From the NCBI GenBank assembly GCA_002751075.1, contig NAOQ01000771.1:1-30189 (forward strand): a stretch of 30,189 nucleotides of DNA, in the 5' to 3' direction. The stretch comes from Ichthyophonus hoferi. Taxonomy: Eukaryota; Opisthokonta; Ichthyosporea; Ichthyophonida; Ichthyophonidae. Shown here piece after piece: positions 1 through 10,200 of the stretch. The notes under the pieces were generated by a model that searched no databases, was not told where the DNA came from, and saw only the letters and a program-made list of their open reading frames with translations. The position numbers and the translations under genes were made by a program. Each line of letters starts with the position of its first letter. Positions within the stretch are counted from its first letter, which is position 1.

Positions 1-62
1 TATGTATGTATGTACGTATGTATGTATATATGTATATATGTGTATGTATGTATGTATATATG
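1..62. repeat. TATG/TATA microsatellite
   Basis: Near-perfect tetranucleotide repeat of TATG with interspersed TATA units, cut by the left edge of the window. It carries no coding signal. Confidence 0.9.
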
Positions 63-886
63 TATTGTAGGTGTATATACAGTTATTTATGTACTCTTAC
101 AAGAATAAATTATAAGCAAAAAAAATTGAAGTAATTTTGTGGGAATAGAAGGGGGTATAGCATTAGGTTGATTGATATACAACAGATAAAGAGTTCATTG
201 TGATTGAATGATTTATCTAAAAGTATATATAGACATAGATATATACATCTATAAATAGTCACATTACATTCATATTTTGACAATTTCTAACGTATTATCA
301 CCTTCCTAATTTGGAAAAAAAGTAAAAGCGATTGATTGGGTAAGAAACTTTGTTTTAGGACGACGCTTAATTTTTTTTAACTACCAATACAATACTATAA
401 ACATCGGTATGGCCTGATAAAGCAGAAATCACAAACATCTTTTATTAGTGTCACATAAAATAACTTGTAAAGAAGGGTTTTGATAGGCTAATGCAATGTG
501 GGATCAATCAATCATTCAATATAATTGGACACATAACTTACTTACCTTATTATCATGACATGTTTTTCTCTTTCCAATTATAAATCTATAGGCTCTTGGC
601 TGGCCTATTGGTGGAATAAAAAAATATTAGTCAGCGATAGGTGGAATTAAGAGAGGGAGATAAATTAAAAATTAAAAACTAATATAGTGTATAGTGTATA
701 GTGTATAGTTTATAGTGTATAGTGTATAGTATATAGTATATAATGTATAGTATATAGTGTATAGTATATAGTGTATATTATATGGTGTATAATATACAAT
801 GAATAGTATATATTGTATAGTGTATCTGATACATTATATATCCATGGCAAATACGCCTTATTATTGTATAACCTGGCTCTCCCTAG
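63..886. other. Stretch with no recognised exon, upstream of the APOO/APOOL exons
   Basis: A+T-rich sequence with a minisatellite at its right end. The first exon or exons of the downstream MICOS gene should lie here or left of the window, but I could not identify a start codon joined to a donor whose phase and peptide fit. The short ORF on the minus strand near 710-895 is a translation of the minisatellite and is not a gene. Confidence 0.5.
684..835. repeat. TATAGTGTATAG-type minisatellite
   Basis: Imperfect tandem array built from the words TATAGTG and TATAGTA, about 150 bp long. The array ends about 50 bp before the first recognised exon of the APOO/APOOL gene and so probably lies in an intron. 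Confidence 0.85.
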
Positions 887-3885
887 CAACGACACTCAGC
901 CGAGGTCAGCCAACTAGAAAGCATAGGCCAGACTATATGCACTGCCAAGGCTACCTTGCAAGGTGAGGGAGAAAGGGACGGAGAGGGAGGGGTGGGCCTA
1001 TAGAGTTAATACCTGTGTATGTAGTAGTTTAAATGGCACTGTACTGTATCTATGTGAGATTAGCTCTGATTGGTGGCATATCATACTGCTTTTTTACCGG
1101 TAGGCATATATGGTGCCATATAATCTAGACCTTTTGGTTCGTAAAAGTATCATGCCTGCTAATGTTTATTCTCTTTCTGTGATTGGAGCTTGCATGTATA
1201 ACTGTAGCCATGCTTCATTTTATGATGCTATGAGCCAATCATACACCCCCATATTGATCATTCTATAACTCTATCACTGTGCTATTATATACCACCACTT
1301 ACCTATACCCTATTCTACCTATACCTTATTCTATCTATATCCTATCCCACTTATATACTCACCTCCTCCTTTACCCTGTAGATGTACGTCACAAGGTGGT
1401 TAGTAAGGAGGCCAGTCTATTCCCTGGAACATTATTAGTCACTGGTGCTACCTGTTTTGGGTTGCTATTGGCTAGAAGAAGTGAGTAATTTATGTGATTG
1501 GATGAAATGGGATCTAGTATATTTTTAAATATTAATTTATATTAGGAAGAGTGATTTAGTATTGGATGAGTGGACTTAAATAGATTTTCATTTTTTATTT
1601 TTTTATAAACCTCTGCTCACTGGTGGCTTTTAGCCAATCACACCATAGGATTTTAGCATAGGTAGAGAGTATGTACTTGTAGGGTGCATGTAGGGTAATA
1701 TGCGTGATATGCATCGAATTATGTGTCTCCGTTCATTAACCCATGTCTTTTTCAGAGCCTGGCATTATGAGACGGTTGTTGTACCCCTCCGGGGCTATGA
1801 TTGGTGCAGCCGCCTTCTGTTATCCTACCCATACACACCAAGTATGGCTAATGCTGCTTTTGACCTCGTATATCTCTCGTTTTCCATTGGTTACTTAAAT
1901 TATAATGCGGTACACTCCCTATACGTACCATATCTTGTACATATACATTCGTCCACCTTCTCTGTTTTCACAGTTGGTGCCGTTCACACATAGATGTTTA
2001 TAGTGACTTCTACCCACTAAGTGGTTGCATTGTAACCTTTCCTATTGGTACGCTTACCTTTAAAAAATATGCTAGACAATGGGTTCGCTGCATGGTTTAC
2101 TAATTACTCGTTCTGTATGTATAGTAAATAGTAGTATGTCTGATAGTATGTATAGTAGTATATATGGTAGTATGTATAGTAGTAGTATATAGTAGTATGT
2201 ATGGTAGTATATATAGTAGTATGTATGGTAGTATGTATATCTAGTAGATAATAGTTTGTATAGTAGTATGTATAATAGTATATATAATAGTATGTATGGT
2301 AGTATGCATAGTAGTCTGTATGGTAGTATGCATTATAGCATGTAGGGTAGTATGTTTTATAGTATGTGGGGTGGTATTTATTATAGTATGTACAGTGATA
2401 TGTTTTATAGTAGGCATGACAGTATGTAAGGTAGTGCAGTATGTACACAGCATGCAAAGGATGCCAAAACCATAGACAAGGATATGGGGAGAGATATAGA
2501 GAACCCCCAGCTGGAACATATGGTGATGTGATAGTAACTGGCTTGATAGTTGGATGAACACAGGGTTAGTGACTGTGTGTCTCCCTCAGACCTATACTGA
2601 TCTTCTCACTAGAATAAAGGAGGTGGATGTAGTGGACGTGGGTCGACAGGGTAAACATTGGATTACCAGTGCCTATTTTAAACTATCGTCCAATACGGTA
2701 AGGGCATGTGTTGGTAGTGTGGTTATATATGGTTGTATGCCATGCAAGAGTATATGGGGTGAGATCATAGAGAGTGATGTGATGAGGAGGAGAAATAGAA
2801 GGGTGGCTAGGATAGATATACTATACTCCACTATACTATACTATACTAAACTACACTATACTATTCTGTACTATACTAAACTACACTATACTATAGACTA
2901 TATTGTACTATACTATATACACTACACTATACTATAGACTATATTGTACTATACTATATTATACTATACCATAAAATACTATACTATACTATACTACACT
3001 ATACTACACTATGCTATAGTAGGGTGTATAAAAGAGATCGAGGGATGTATACGCAGGGAGGCTCTCCCTCTCCCACAGGGGGTTATCCTATCCCTATTCC
3101 TCCCCAATCCGTTCCCTATTCCTTCCCTGCCCCACTTTGTTTTATTTCAGTTATGGCTGGCTAGGACTGTGTGCATTGTTTTCTAATCGACATCACTTCA
3201 ATGTAAAGGATAGGCTGCTTCTAGTGGTAATTAGGGGGAGAGCTCAATGGTATTGTATGTTATTGTACATTGCTGTCATATTGTATGATAGTAATGTGAT
3301 TTGTACCCTATAAACTACGGTTATTATTTCTTTCCAATGATACTATACCCTTAACTATCCTGTCCCACTTCCGAACCCTCTTATTCGTGTTTTACTAAGA
3401 CTGCTTAATCATGCACCCTACGTCATCACCTCTTGATCCCCCTCCTTTCTATTGGTTTACTGTATACATATCTCATCCTCTCCTACATCTCTTTCTTTCC
3501 ATATAAGGCCTCACAGCAGATAATGGATCTCAGACGCCAAACATTGCGTGACCCACTATCAATTGAAAAACCTGTGTCTGTGTTAGTCTCAAATGACATC
3601 CCTGTTACTATAGACGGCTCAGATCACCCTTCCTCTGACCCAGTATCCAATGAGATCATTCTATTTGAGCCTGAAAACGATAGTAAACACGTGCCTACAT
3701 CCTTAGCTACCAATGAGGAGCCAGCTCTTACGAGTACCGAGATTAATACAACCATGCCATTGGACCAACAGCAGGGTCTTATAGGACAGGAGCAAGACAT
3801 TGTTGAAGACCTCCCTATAGAGAATAGTGAGGGAAAGAGTGAAGAGGAGGGAGTTAACAAGGAGGAGACAGTGATTACTGTATGA
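887..3885 (+). CDS. APOO/APOOL-type MICOS subunit (MIC26/MIC27), 5'-partial
   Basis: Subunits of this family sit in the mitochondrial inner membrane and help form crista junctions in the MICOS complex. Exons I infer: 887-962, 1382-1480, 1756-1841, 2590-2697, 3508-3885, giving about 248 residues without the N-terminus. The phases chain correctly (1, then 1, then 0, 0) and each exon has AG before it and GT after it; the last ends in TGA. Recognition rests on three blocks in the family's order: PGTLLVTGATCFGLLLARR (compare the human VITVSGLAGLVSARK block), then RRLLYPSGAMIGAAAFCYP (human ITYPLGLATLGATVCYP), then ASQQI at the start of the last exon (human ATSQQI). The first two blocks are glycine/alanine-rich membrane segments. 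The last exon is a long acidic, probably disordered tail. Exon 2590-2697 is the weakest: it is open in one frame only and fits the phase, but adds 36 residues where human APOOL has about 13. I cannot tell MIC26 from MIC27. The first exon or exons are missing from my model. Confidence 0.8.
2113..2445. repeat. TAGTATGTA-type minisatellite in an APOO/APOOL intron
   Basis: Irregular tandem array of TAGTATGTA, GGTAGTATG and related words between the exons ending at 1841 and starting at 2590. The repeat is open on the minus strand only because its unit lacks stops, so the Tyr/His-rich ORFs there are not genes. Confidence 0.85.
2818..3021. repeat. ACTAT/ACTAC pentanucleotide microsatellite
   Basis: Tandem CTATA/CTACA pentamers of about 200 bp in the intron before the last APOO/APOOL exon. 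The same motif in the same orientation forms the larger array at 18.6-19.0 kb. Confidence 0.9.
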
Positions 3886-5599
3886 GAGGGAGATGGGATT
3901 GGCTGTAGCAAATGAATATGTGTATACCGAGTCATGGGGTGGGGTTTATGTCATTGAATAGGATAAACATCTAAAGCCAATAGGATTAATATGTAGAGCC
4001 GAAGAGAAAGAGCTATCCTATGTATATTATTGGTGGAAGCTAAAATGACTTTACATTTAAATGTGCATATCATATATAGGATATATTATAGGGTATGCTC
4101 GTTGTACTACCATACTATTATACATCACTAGGTGTACTATCTCTATCCAAAGGCCAGTATATATAGATAGTCTTAATATGGCCTGGCCACAAGGTATGAC
4201 CGCACTAACACCCCCTACCCACCCTGTACAATTACTGCAAGTTACCCTTAACTGTAGATTAGTTACCGTAGATTAGATATACGGCCAATATTCTAATGCC
4301 CCACTAACAATACACGTGATACTGCCGGTGGGTCCTTTATGTATAATGCATGACATCACCATTGTCCAATAATATGTTGTTCCTGACATCAATTCTATTC
4401 ACTCATTGGCCCTTCTATACCTACCTACCTACTTTACTTCCAATCTAATAATAAATATGCACACATATATTATTTGACAGCAGTATGCAAATGGTTATTC
4501 AATTTTATTTGTTTCTGATAGTAAGAGTTGGTGTAAGTATGTATTATACCTTTGGGCAAAGAATTTTGAGAAAACAAAAACAAAACTATAATAGGAGGCA
4601 AAATAAACGTGGTTTAAACAGCGGAGGTTATAGATTACCTAGCAATCTTTGTGTTTTGTTGATAGAAGCAGGCCTTGATAGGCAGGTGAAAAATACAGAA
4701 TGACAGGCCCCAGGCAATTGGATGAGCCTAATTATCATGTGGCGTCAGCCTTCCAGGAATCAGTAGCTGGACTTTTGTATTTTGAATCTGATTGGTTGCC
4801 ATGTAATGCTCGGTCTCTTTTACACCAATTATATCCTCCTAATGGAGTCCTAGGTATATTATATATCTTAACCTCTGGCCTATGATTGAAGTGTCAGACA
4901 TGTAGTAGTAGTATAGGTAAATAATTACTTTGGATGTACACCTGTCCTGGTTCACCTATTGGCATGTTTAGTTTTTGGTATTAGATTCCAATAATATATA
5001 TAACCTCCCATCACCAAACCTTTTACCGTACTTTGTCATTGGTCACTAAGGATCTACTAATAGAATAGCCCATCAGGCTGCATATAAATCGTAAGCCTAT
5101 CTTCTTTATTCTTAGTAGTTTATATTATGACTCCTATAATCAATGGGAACATAATATTAATTATAATATATCTTTAACAAGTCACTGGTTCATAACCCAG
5201 CCATAAAACTGGTCAAAGATTGTTACTCCAAGCTTGTTATAGAATCTAGGCTATAGCTTGAGCTATCAAAGTCGAAGTCTACCAAATAAAAAGCTTTTTC
5301 AGGCGGATCAATGTTGTTTGTAGTGGATTCTTCATAATCAGTAGAAAGTGCGACTTTCACTTTCTTTTTAACTCTCATTCATGGGTGATGAGTATTAGAA
5401 GTAGTTTGCATTTTGGACAGATGTTGTCATCAAATGAAGTTGGGTTCTGACTTTTAGTCATAACTATAATAACAAAAATATTTTTAGACCAAGTCAAACA
5501 ACATTTATTTGCAATTATAGTTTCCAGTCCGTGATACGGACCTGAGGTTTGATTATATCGTTTTGGTTAAGGTGACTGGCTTGCAGTTAAACCTAAGCT
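3886..5599. other. 3' flank of APOO/APOOL and gene-free stretch
   Basis: The nearest AATAAA downstream of the stop is at 4450-4455, about 565 bases away, and may end the transcript. Short ORFs at 4061-4276, 4485-4703 and 4700-4885 do not resemble any family I know and have no convincing splice structure. ATTGG/CCAAT pentamers persist to about 5.1 kb and then become sparse. Confidence 0.4.
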
Positions 5600-6000
5600 A
5601 AGGATTGGACTTAAACCTTACTTTCTTTTGTAAGGAGATGTTCCTATGTATATGTAGCACCTCTTACTATAGTCTTTCACTTAGCTTATACCTATGCGCC
5701 AGTATAAAATTGTTCTGATACCTACATACATAACATTTAACTTGTAGCTAGATTGGTTTCCAAATATTTACTATTGTTTACATCTATTAAACTGAAATAG
5801 TTAAGATAAAATTCCGACAAATCATTAAATTGGCTTGTAATGTCTACTTATATAAATGATAAAGTTTAACTGTGATAAAAATATCTATTAAAAAGTGTTG
5901 CTCTTTTAAAATAAGAAATTTCACATAAAAATCATTACTACTAATTAATTGGGCCTATGCGTTAAGTGGTACAATTTTTCTAACCTACTCACATTTTTTT
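5600..6000 (+). repeat. Dispersed repeat family, copy 1
   Basis: This segment aligns in the same orientation with 27365-27740. Shared blocks include CACTTA followed by GCGCCAGTAT or GCACCAGTAT, AATGTCTA followed by AATAAAGTTTTAACTGTAAT or a close variant, TTTCACATAA/TTTACATAA, ACTAATTAA, and GTGGTACAATTTTTC versus GTAGTGCAACATTTTTC. The copies differ by many substitutions and small indels, so the family is old. No long ORF is shared, so class is unknown; a non-autonomous element is likely. Ends are approximate. Confidence 0.7.
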
Positions 6001-7838
6001 ACACATAAAATACAATATAAAAAATACGACCAGCATATGCCGCGTATGCCTATACTAGCCTATAAGACAACATTCTTGAATAAAAAGTATACTGGTTTCA
6101 GCCTGAAAAATGCCTTAAATAGTTAGGGTTATACCATATCATATCTTATTGGTGAGATATTGAAGTACACAGTCCTAATATTCATCTCACAGATTGTAGT
6201 CGTTTCTTGATTCTCGCTACTACTCTTCAAATACTCTTTCGTTTTTCTAGTATGAATATAGGTTGCTATATTTGATCCTATATCTAGATTTTCCTCTACC
6301 CAAAAAGACCTTTTTTCTTATTTACTATGATTTCTAAAAAAAAATAACAAAAATACTTTTTTTTCTTTTTTTTCTTAAAGGTTGATTAGCTGTATGTATT
6401 CTTTATTATCATCAGATATATGTTGAGAAGAAGATCACTTGTGGAGTTTTGACCTCTTTGGTTTTTGTGTGTTGTATATTTTATTTCTGTGTTGGCTATT
6501 TTGACTATATTAGACATGGTAAATAAAAAATTGAGAATTGTGCGAACGTTTTGAAAATTTAATTAGACTCCAAGGAATTTACAATCCTTGACACTCCAGG
6601 CTTTAGTTCCTCTTATATATATATTTCCTAGTTTCAAGACTAACTTGTCGACTAACTGCAGATTAGGCAGTAAGCAATCTGATACCTCAGAATATTACCT
6701 AGTAAGACTAATTGGAATAATTAACTTTATGCCTTGGCTTCCTAATTAATTTGAGCCTATGAAATGATAATCTTCATTTAAATCTTGAATATTTCCTCGA
6801 ATCAATTGATTAATCGCTCACAATTGTAAATTACCGAACAAAATATGGCATTACTCTCTGTTGCTATATTCCTCCTTCCCCTGTGCCACACTACTGCAAC
6901 ATAACCTATTATACTTGACCATAGGCCATCTACGATTATGCTTCTTTTCTCCCGAGGTGTCTTACAATTATAAAATGATAATAACTTGTAAATAGTTAAA
7001 ACAAATACTCGACAATACTAGATACATAATCATCCACATGATAAGCATATATATTAGTAATAAATACATTCGCCTAACAGTTTCCACAGCCATTCTACAG
7101 ACCTATTCTTAGCCTCTCCATGTATGAACATATACATCCTTTAAATTTAATGACATTTAGGGGCAGTTACCATGGTAACCCCCATTACTCTTCCCTGACA
7201 TGTCCATTCAAAATCAGATATGTTACTAGATACGAACTTGGTTTTCATTGGTTTTTATTAGCAGCTATACTATCACTATCCCTAATGAGATTGGCTATAG
7301 ATAATGATCCTCAACAGGACGTTGGAAGGACATTGGTCCAACCTTTGAAAACATATAATTGGTTTTCATTGGTAGTACTTTATATTTACCTTAGTTACCA
7401 CCTGGAAAAGGGCAGCCATTCCATAGAAGAGAGCGTGATTAAACCAAAGATGACCTCTCTCTACCACTACGAGTCTATAAGAGGAAACAAGAATCGTGTG
7501 TAGACCAGAAATAAGGCATAATATTAACATAGTCTTAAGCCTCGAATATGTACATATATATGCACATATTACTTTTTTAATATACACCCATGTGTGGAGT
7601 CACTTGTCTCTCCCAGTAGTATAACACGGAGTCATGGTATTGGTACAACCATGGCAACCCACGGCTAGATATTCAATTACTAATCAGAATAGAACCTTGG
7701 AATAACAGAAAAATAAAATAATGAGTAACAACCAATCACATGAACCAGAACAATCTCTCTTGTGCATATAGAAAGACAGTGGCCTAGCCCTGATTGGTCA
7801 ATGTAAATAACTATTATTTAATAACACAATCAGTCTAA
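6001..7838. other. Gene-free stretch downstream of AP1AR
   Basis: A+T-rich sequence with homopolymer runs near 6.3-6.4 kb. On the plus strand at 6845 a 19-codon ORF looks like a signal peptide but stops at once and has no donor. At 7100-7500 both strands have ORFs above 200 nt with slightly coding-like composition; on the minus strand a segment between an AG near 7476 and a GT near 7383 resembles a hydrophobic exon. Nothing there matches a family I recognise, so I call no gene. Confidence 0.35.
7817..7822 (-). terminator. Candidate poly(A) signal of AP1AR
   Basis: ATTAAA on the minus strand, beginning 17 bases after the AP1AR stop codon. If used, it gives a very short 3' UTR. It is called from the motif and its position only. 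Confidence 0.4.
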
Positions 7839-9485
7839 TTAACGCAGGTCACCCATGTCCAAAGTGGCGGTCGCCTCTAAGGTAGAAGCTAAAGCCCCTC
7901 CATCATGCCAGTCATCGCCCCAGCCATTTGTATCATCTCCCTCCCCTGATGGTTGCTGACTAATCCACTCCCCTGGTAGTTGATGATTAACCACATCAGG
8001 CTTCTGTCCCCTGGTCAGAGGTAGTGATGCGGAGGAATGGGAGTGAGAGGGTGTAGGCGTCGTGGTGAAGGAGGCAGAGCGGGAATGATCATTACTGGAG
8101 GCAGCCAGTCTGGATTTGACAGAGTCAAGGAAGTCATCAAAGTCATCTTCTTCTGTGCCAATCAGTTCTTTACTTGCTTTGTCAGTGCTCAATTTGCTGT
8201 GATCGCGATCGGCCTTAGCCTTCTGTTTTTGATTGGCCTGTCGTTGTTGGCGGTACCTCTCCTCTTCCTCCTGCTGCAAGCGTTCTTCTTCTGCTGACCA
8301 ATCATGTTGCAGTTGCTCGGCCCTCTTTTCATCTTCTAGAACCTGCCAATCATAGAGAGCAGTGTTTGTTTTAATTAAAAATTAACCAATAACAAAGACT
8401 ATTTATTTCATTTACTTTCCTGGGGCCAGAACCATTCGGCCATTAGATAATAAAAGGATTAATCACAACCAACTATGATGTGAGTGCGAAGAAGGAAAAA
8501 GGCTGAAAAGTAAATAACACTAGACATAGAGAGAGGGGAGCAGATAAGGAGGGAGACTAGGAGGATGGTGACAGGGTGAGAGCTAGGCATTGGTAAGAAA
8601 GACAGAGATGTGTGATACGCAAAAAAGTTAAAAAATAATAAAATAGGAGGTGGGACATAGATAAATAGGAGAGGATCACAACACAGAGACATATAGGAAA
8701 GGTAATAGGAAGGGAGAGGGGGAAAAGCCAAGAAAAATATGGAGATATAACAGGAGAGAGAGAGAGGGATAAGGTAATAAAATAGGGTGGGGTACGTATG
8801 TATATGCACACGTTTCTCAGTATTCAGTCGATTATAAACTATTATAACTATAGTGCGAAAGGAGAACCGCAAAGGCACACATAAGGCCAGTAGATGTTTA
8901 TATAGCAAGGGGTATAGGAAGGCAGTGCAACAAGAGAAATTGTTATGGGCAGGGTACAAATAGTGTGTGGGGATACAGGCAATATATATATTAGATTGTG
9001 TCTCAACTCCATAATTTTCATTCTTTTCTATTCTATACACCTAGTGGATAGGTTTATGTATCAATAAACATACTATGTAGATGTAATAAGCTTGCTTTAG
9101 AATGACTAATATATTAAACCTTAGAGATACAGTTATTAGCTCCTCCTTACCAAGTCACACCACTATTTAATATTAATTACTTGGCATATATCGTACTGTT
9201 CTATACCATATGGTTGTGCAGTTATTTTTCACTGTTCCCAATAAACCTGACTATACCCAAACAACATCAACACCCTTTGCCAACCTGTTTCATTTTCAGC
9301 CTTGTAATCTCCTGCAGTTCCTCAGAGGTTAGAGGTTTGGGCATCCAGGAGGTATGGCCTCTATCCTCTGACCTTTGTAACAGGTTGTCAAATTCCACAT
9401 CCTCGTCAACCCTTTCCCCCTCAGGAAATATAGGCTCTTCATCTACCGCACCATACCCACAGCACTGAAATACAGCTTTAAACAT
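7839..9485 (-). CDS. AP1AR: AP1AR (gadkin/gamma-BAR)-like adaptor of AP-1 vesicles
   Basis: Gadkin is a peripheral membrane protein of the trans-Golgi network and endosomes that links clathrin adaptor AP-1 to kinesin-1 and restrains the actin machinery. Exons: 9485-9285 (67 codons) and 8342-7839, joined in phase 0, giving 234 residues (human about 300). Blocks follow the human order. An N-terminal Cys pair (residues 8-9) matches the palmitoylated cysteines of gadkin. VEFDNLLQRSE then PKPLTSEELQEI (30-60) matches human IEFENLVESDE then RPLTEEEIVDL. A charged coiled coil rich in Glu, Gln and Arg follows (64-110). EEDDFDDFLDSVKSRL (131-146) matches EDDFESCLRNMKSQY, an acidic-phenylalanine motif suited to the AP-1 gamma ear. 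GWGDDWHD (207-214) is tryptophan-acidic like the kinesin light-chain site. The donor is the weak CAG|GTTGGC. A TTTCAG lies just inside the first exon, so an upstream exon replacing the chosen ATG is possible. Motif functions are by family analogy. Confidence 0.85.
8480..8800. repeat. Strand-biased purine/pyrimidine stretch in the AP1AR intron
   Basis: The plus strand is dominated by A and G (GAGAGAGAGAGGG-type words), so the AP1AR transcript is pyrimidine-rich here. This bias keeps long minus-strand ORFs open (to about 9040), rich in Ser, Leu and Pro; these are low-complexity artefacts. Confidence 0.6.
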
Positions 9486-10200
9486 GTTGCTGTATAATGT
9501 ATATATGACTGGAACTAGCCAGACTGATAAGAATCTTCACTCTGTATAATCCAAAGTGTTTTTCTTGGTGTGTTAAAATATAGTAACGCAAAGCCACTAA
9601 GAAAACTTAAGTTTTACTGTAATAATATTATAGCATTATTAGGTCATCTAGTGTTGTATATAAGTAAGATTCGCGCTGATTCAACATGTGCAATCGCATT
9701 ATTCCTTTATTTTTCTGACAAAAATGCGATTAATTAAGCATCACCTATTGGTTGTAAAGGAGTCGATTAACTTGAGAGGTAGGCTATCTATATGTGATTG
9801 GTTTATAGTGTGTGATTAATTAGACCAATATGCGATCAGTATACGATTGGTTCTAAAAGGTGTGAATAATTGGAGTGATATGCGATCAATGTAGGATTGG
9901 CTCTAGGGTGTGTAGTTAATTAACATGATGCGATGAATGTATCGATTTAGATGAAGCGATGCAATAACTATTAGGGTTGGTTGGATTGCTTAATTGAAGA
10001 AAGATGTTTTTAATTAGTGATTGGCAGTTGTTGCAGTAGTTAATTTTAGTTACGTACTATCCATTACTGATGGGTTGTTGTAGAATCATTTAATTTAAGG
10101 ATACGCGATTAATTTGTTATTCATAACGTCACAACTCTCTTAAATACTAAGTACACCAGGAATGAACGCCCCCTGTAGTCTACAACTTGCCAGTCTTATC
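9486..10200. other. Upstream region of AP1AR, likely containing its promoter
   Basis: Holds the 5' flank of AP1AR and a diverged tandem repeat at about 9720-9965 rich in TGCGAT and ATTGGTT words. No clear TATA box at a fixed distance could be assigned. Confidence 0.4.
9720..9965. repeat. Diverged tandem repeat, about 50 bp unit
   Basis: Units at about 9811, 9861 and 9909 start TGTG, contain TGCGATCA or TGCGATGA 20 bases later (9831, 9881, about 9928) and then CGATTGG, GGATTGG or CGATTTA. A looser unit begins with ATGCGATTAATT near 9724. It lies 235-480 bp upstream of the AP1AR start codon. Confidence 0.7.

Noticed and set aside
844-962. ATG-initiated frame (MANTPYYCITW...) ending at the donor at 963
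   Set aside because: Joining it to the next exon gives an early stop. The frame that starts at the acceptor at 887 fits the following exon's phase.
2104-2561. Two minus-strand ORFs rich in Tyr, His and Thr
   Set aside because: They are translations of the TAGTATGTA minisatellite inside an intron of the APOO/APOOL gene.
3150-3240. Possible APOO/APOOL exon after TTTATTTCAG (reading YGWLGLCALFSNRHH)
   Set aside because: Good acceptor, but it needs two leftover bases from the exon before, which ends in phase 0, and the peptide matches nothing in the family.
7120-7587. Overlapping ORFs on both strands near 7.1-7.6 kb
   Set aside because: No domain, no partner exons and no family match; the hydrophobic minus-strand segment is suggestive but not enough for a gene call.
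8459-9040. Minus-strand ORF of 193 codons in the AP1AR intron
   Set aside because: Low-complexity Ser/Leu/Pro-rich product of a pyrimidine-rich strand, with no family resemblance and no splice fit with the AP1AR exons.
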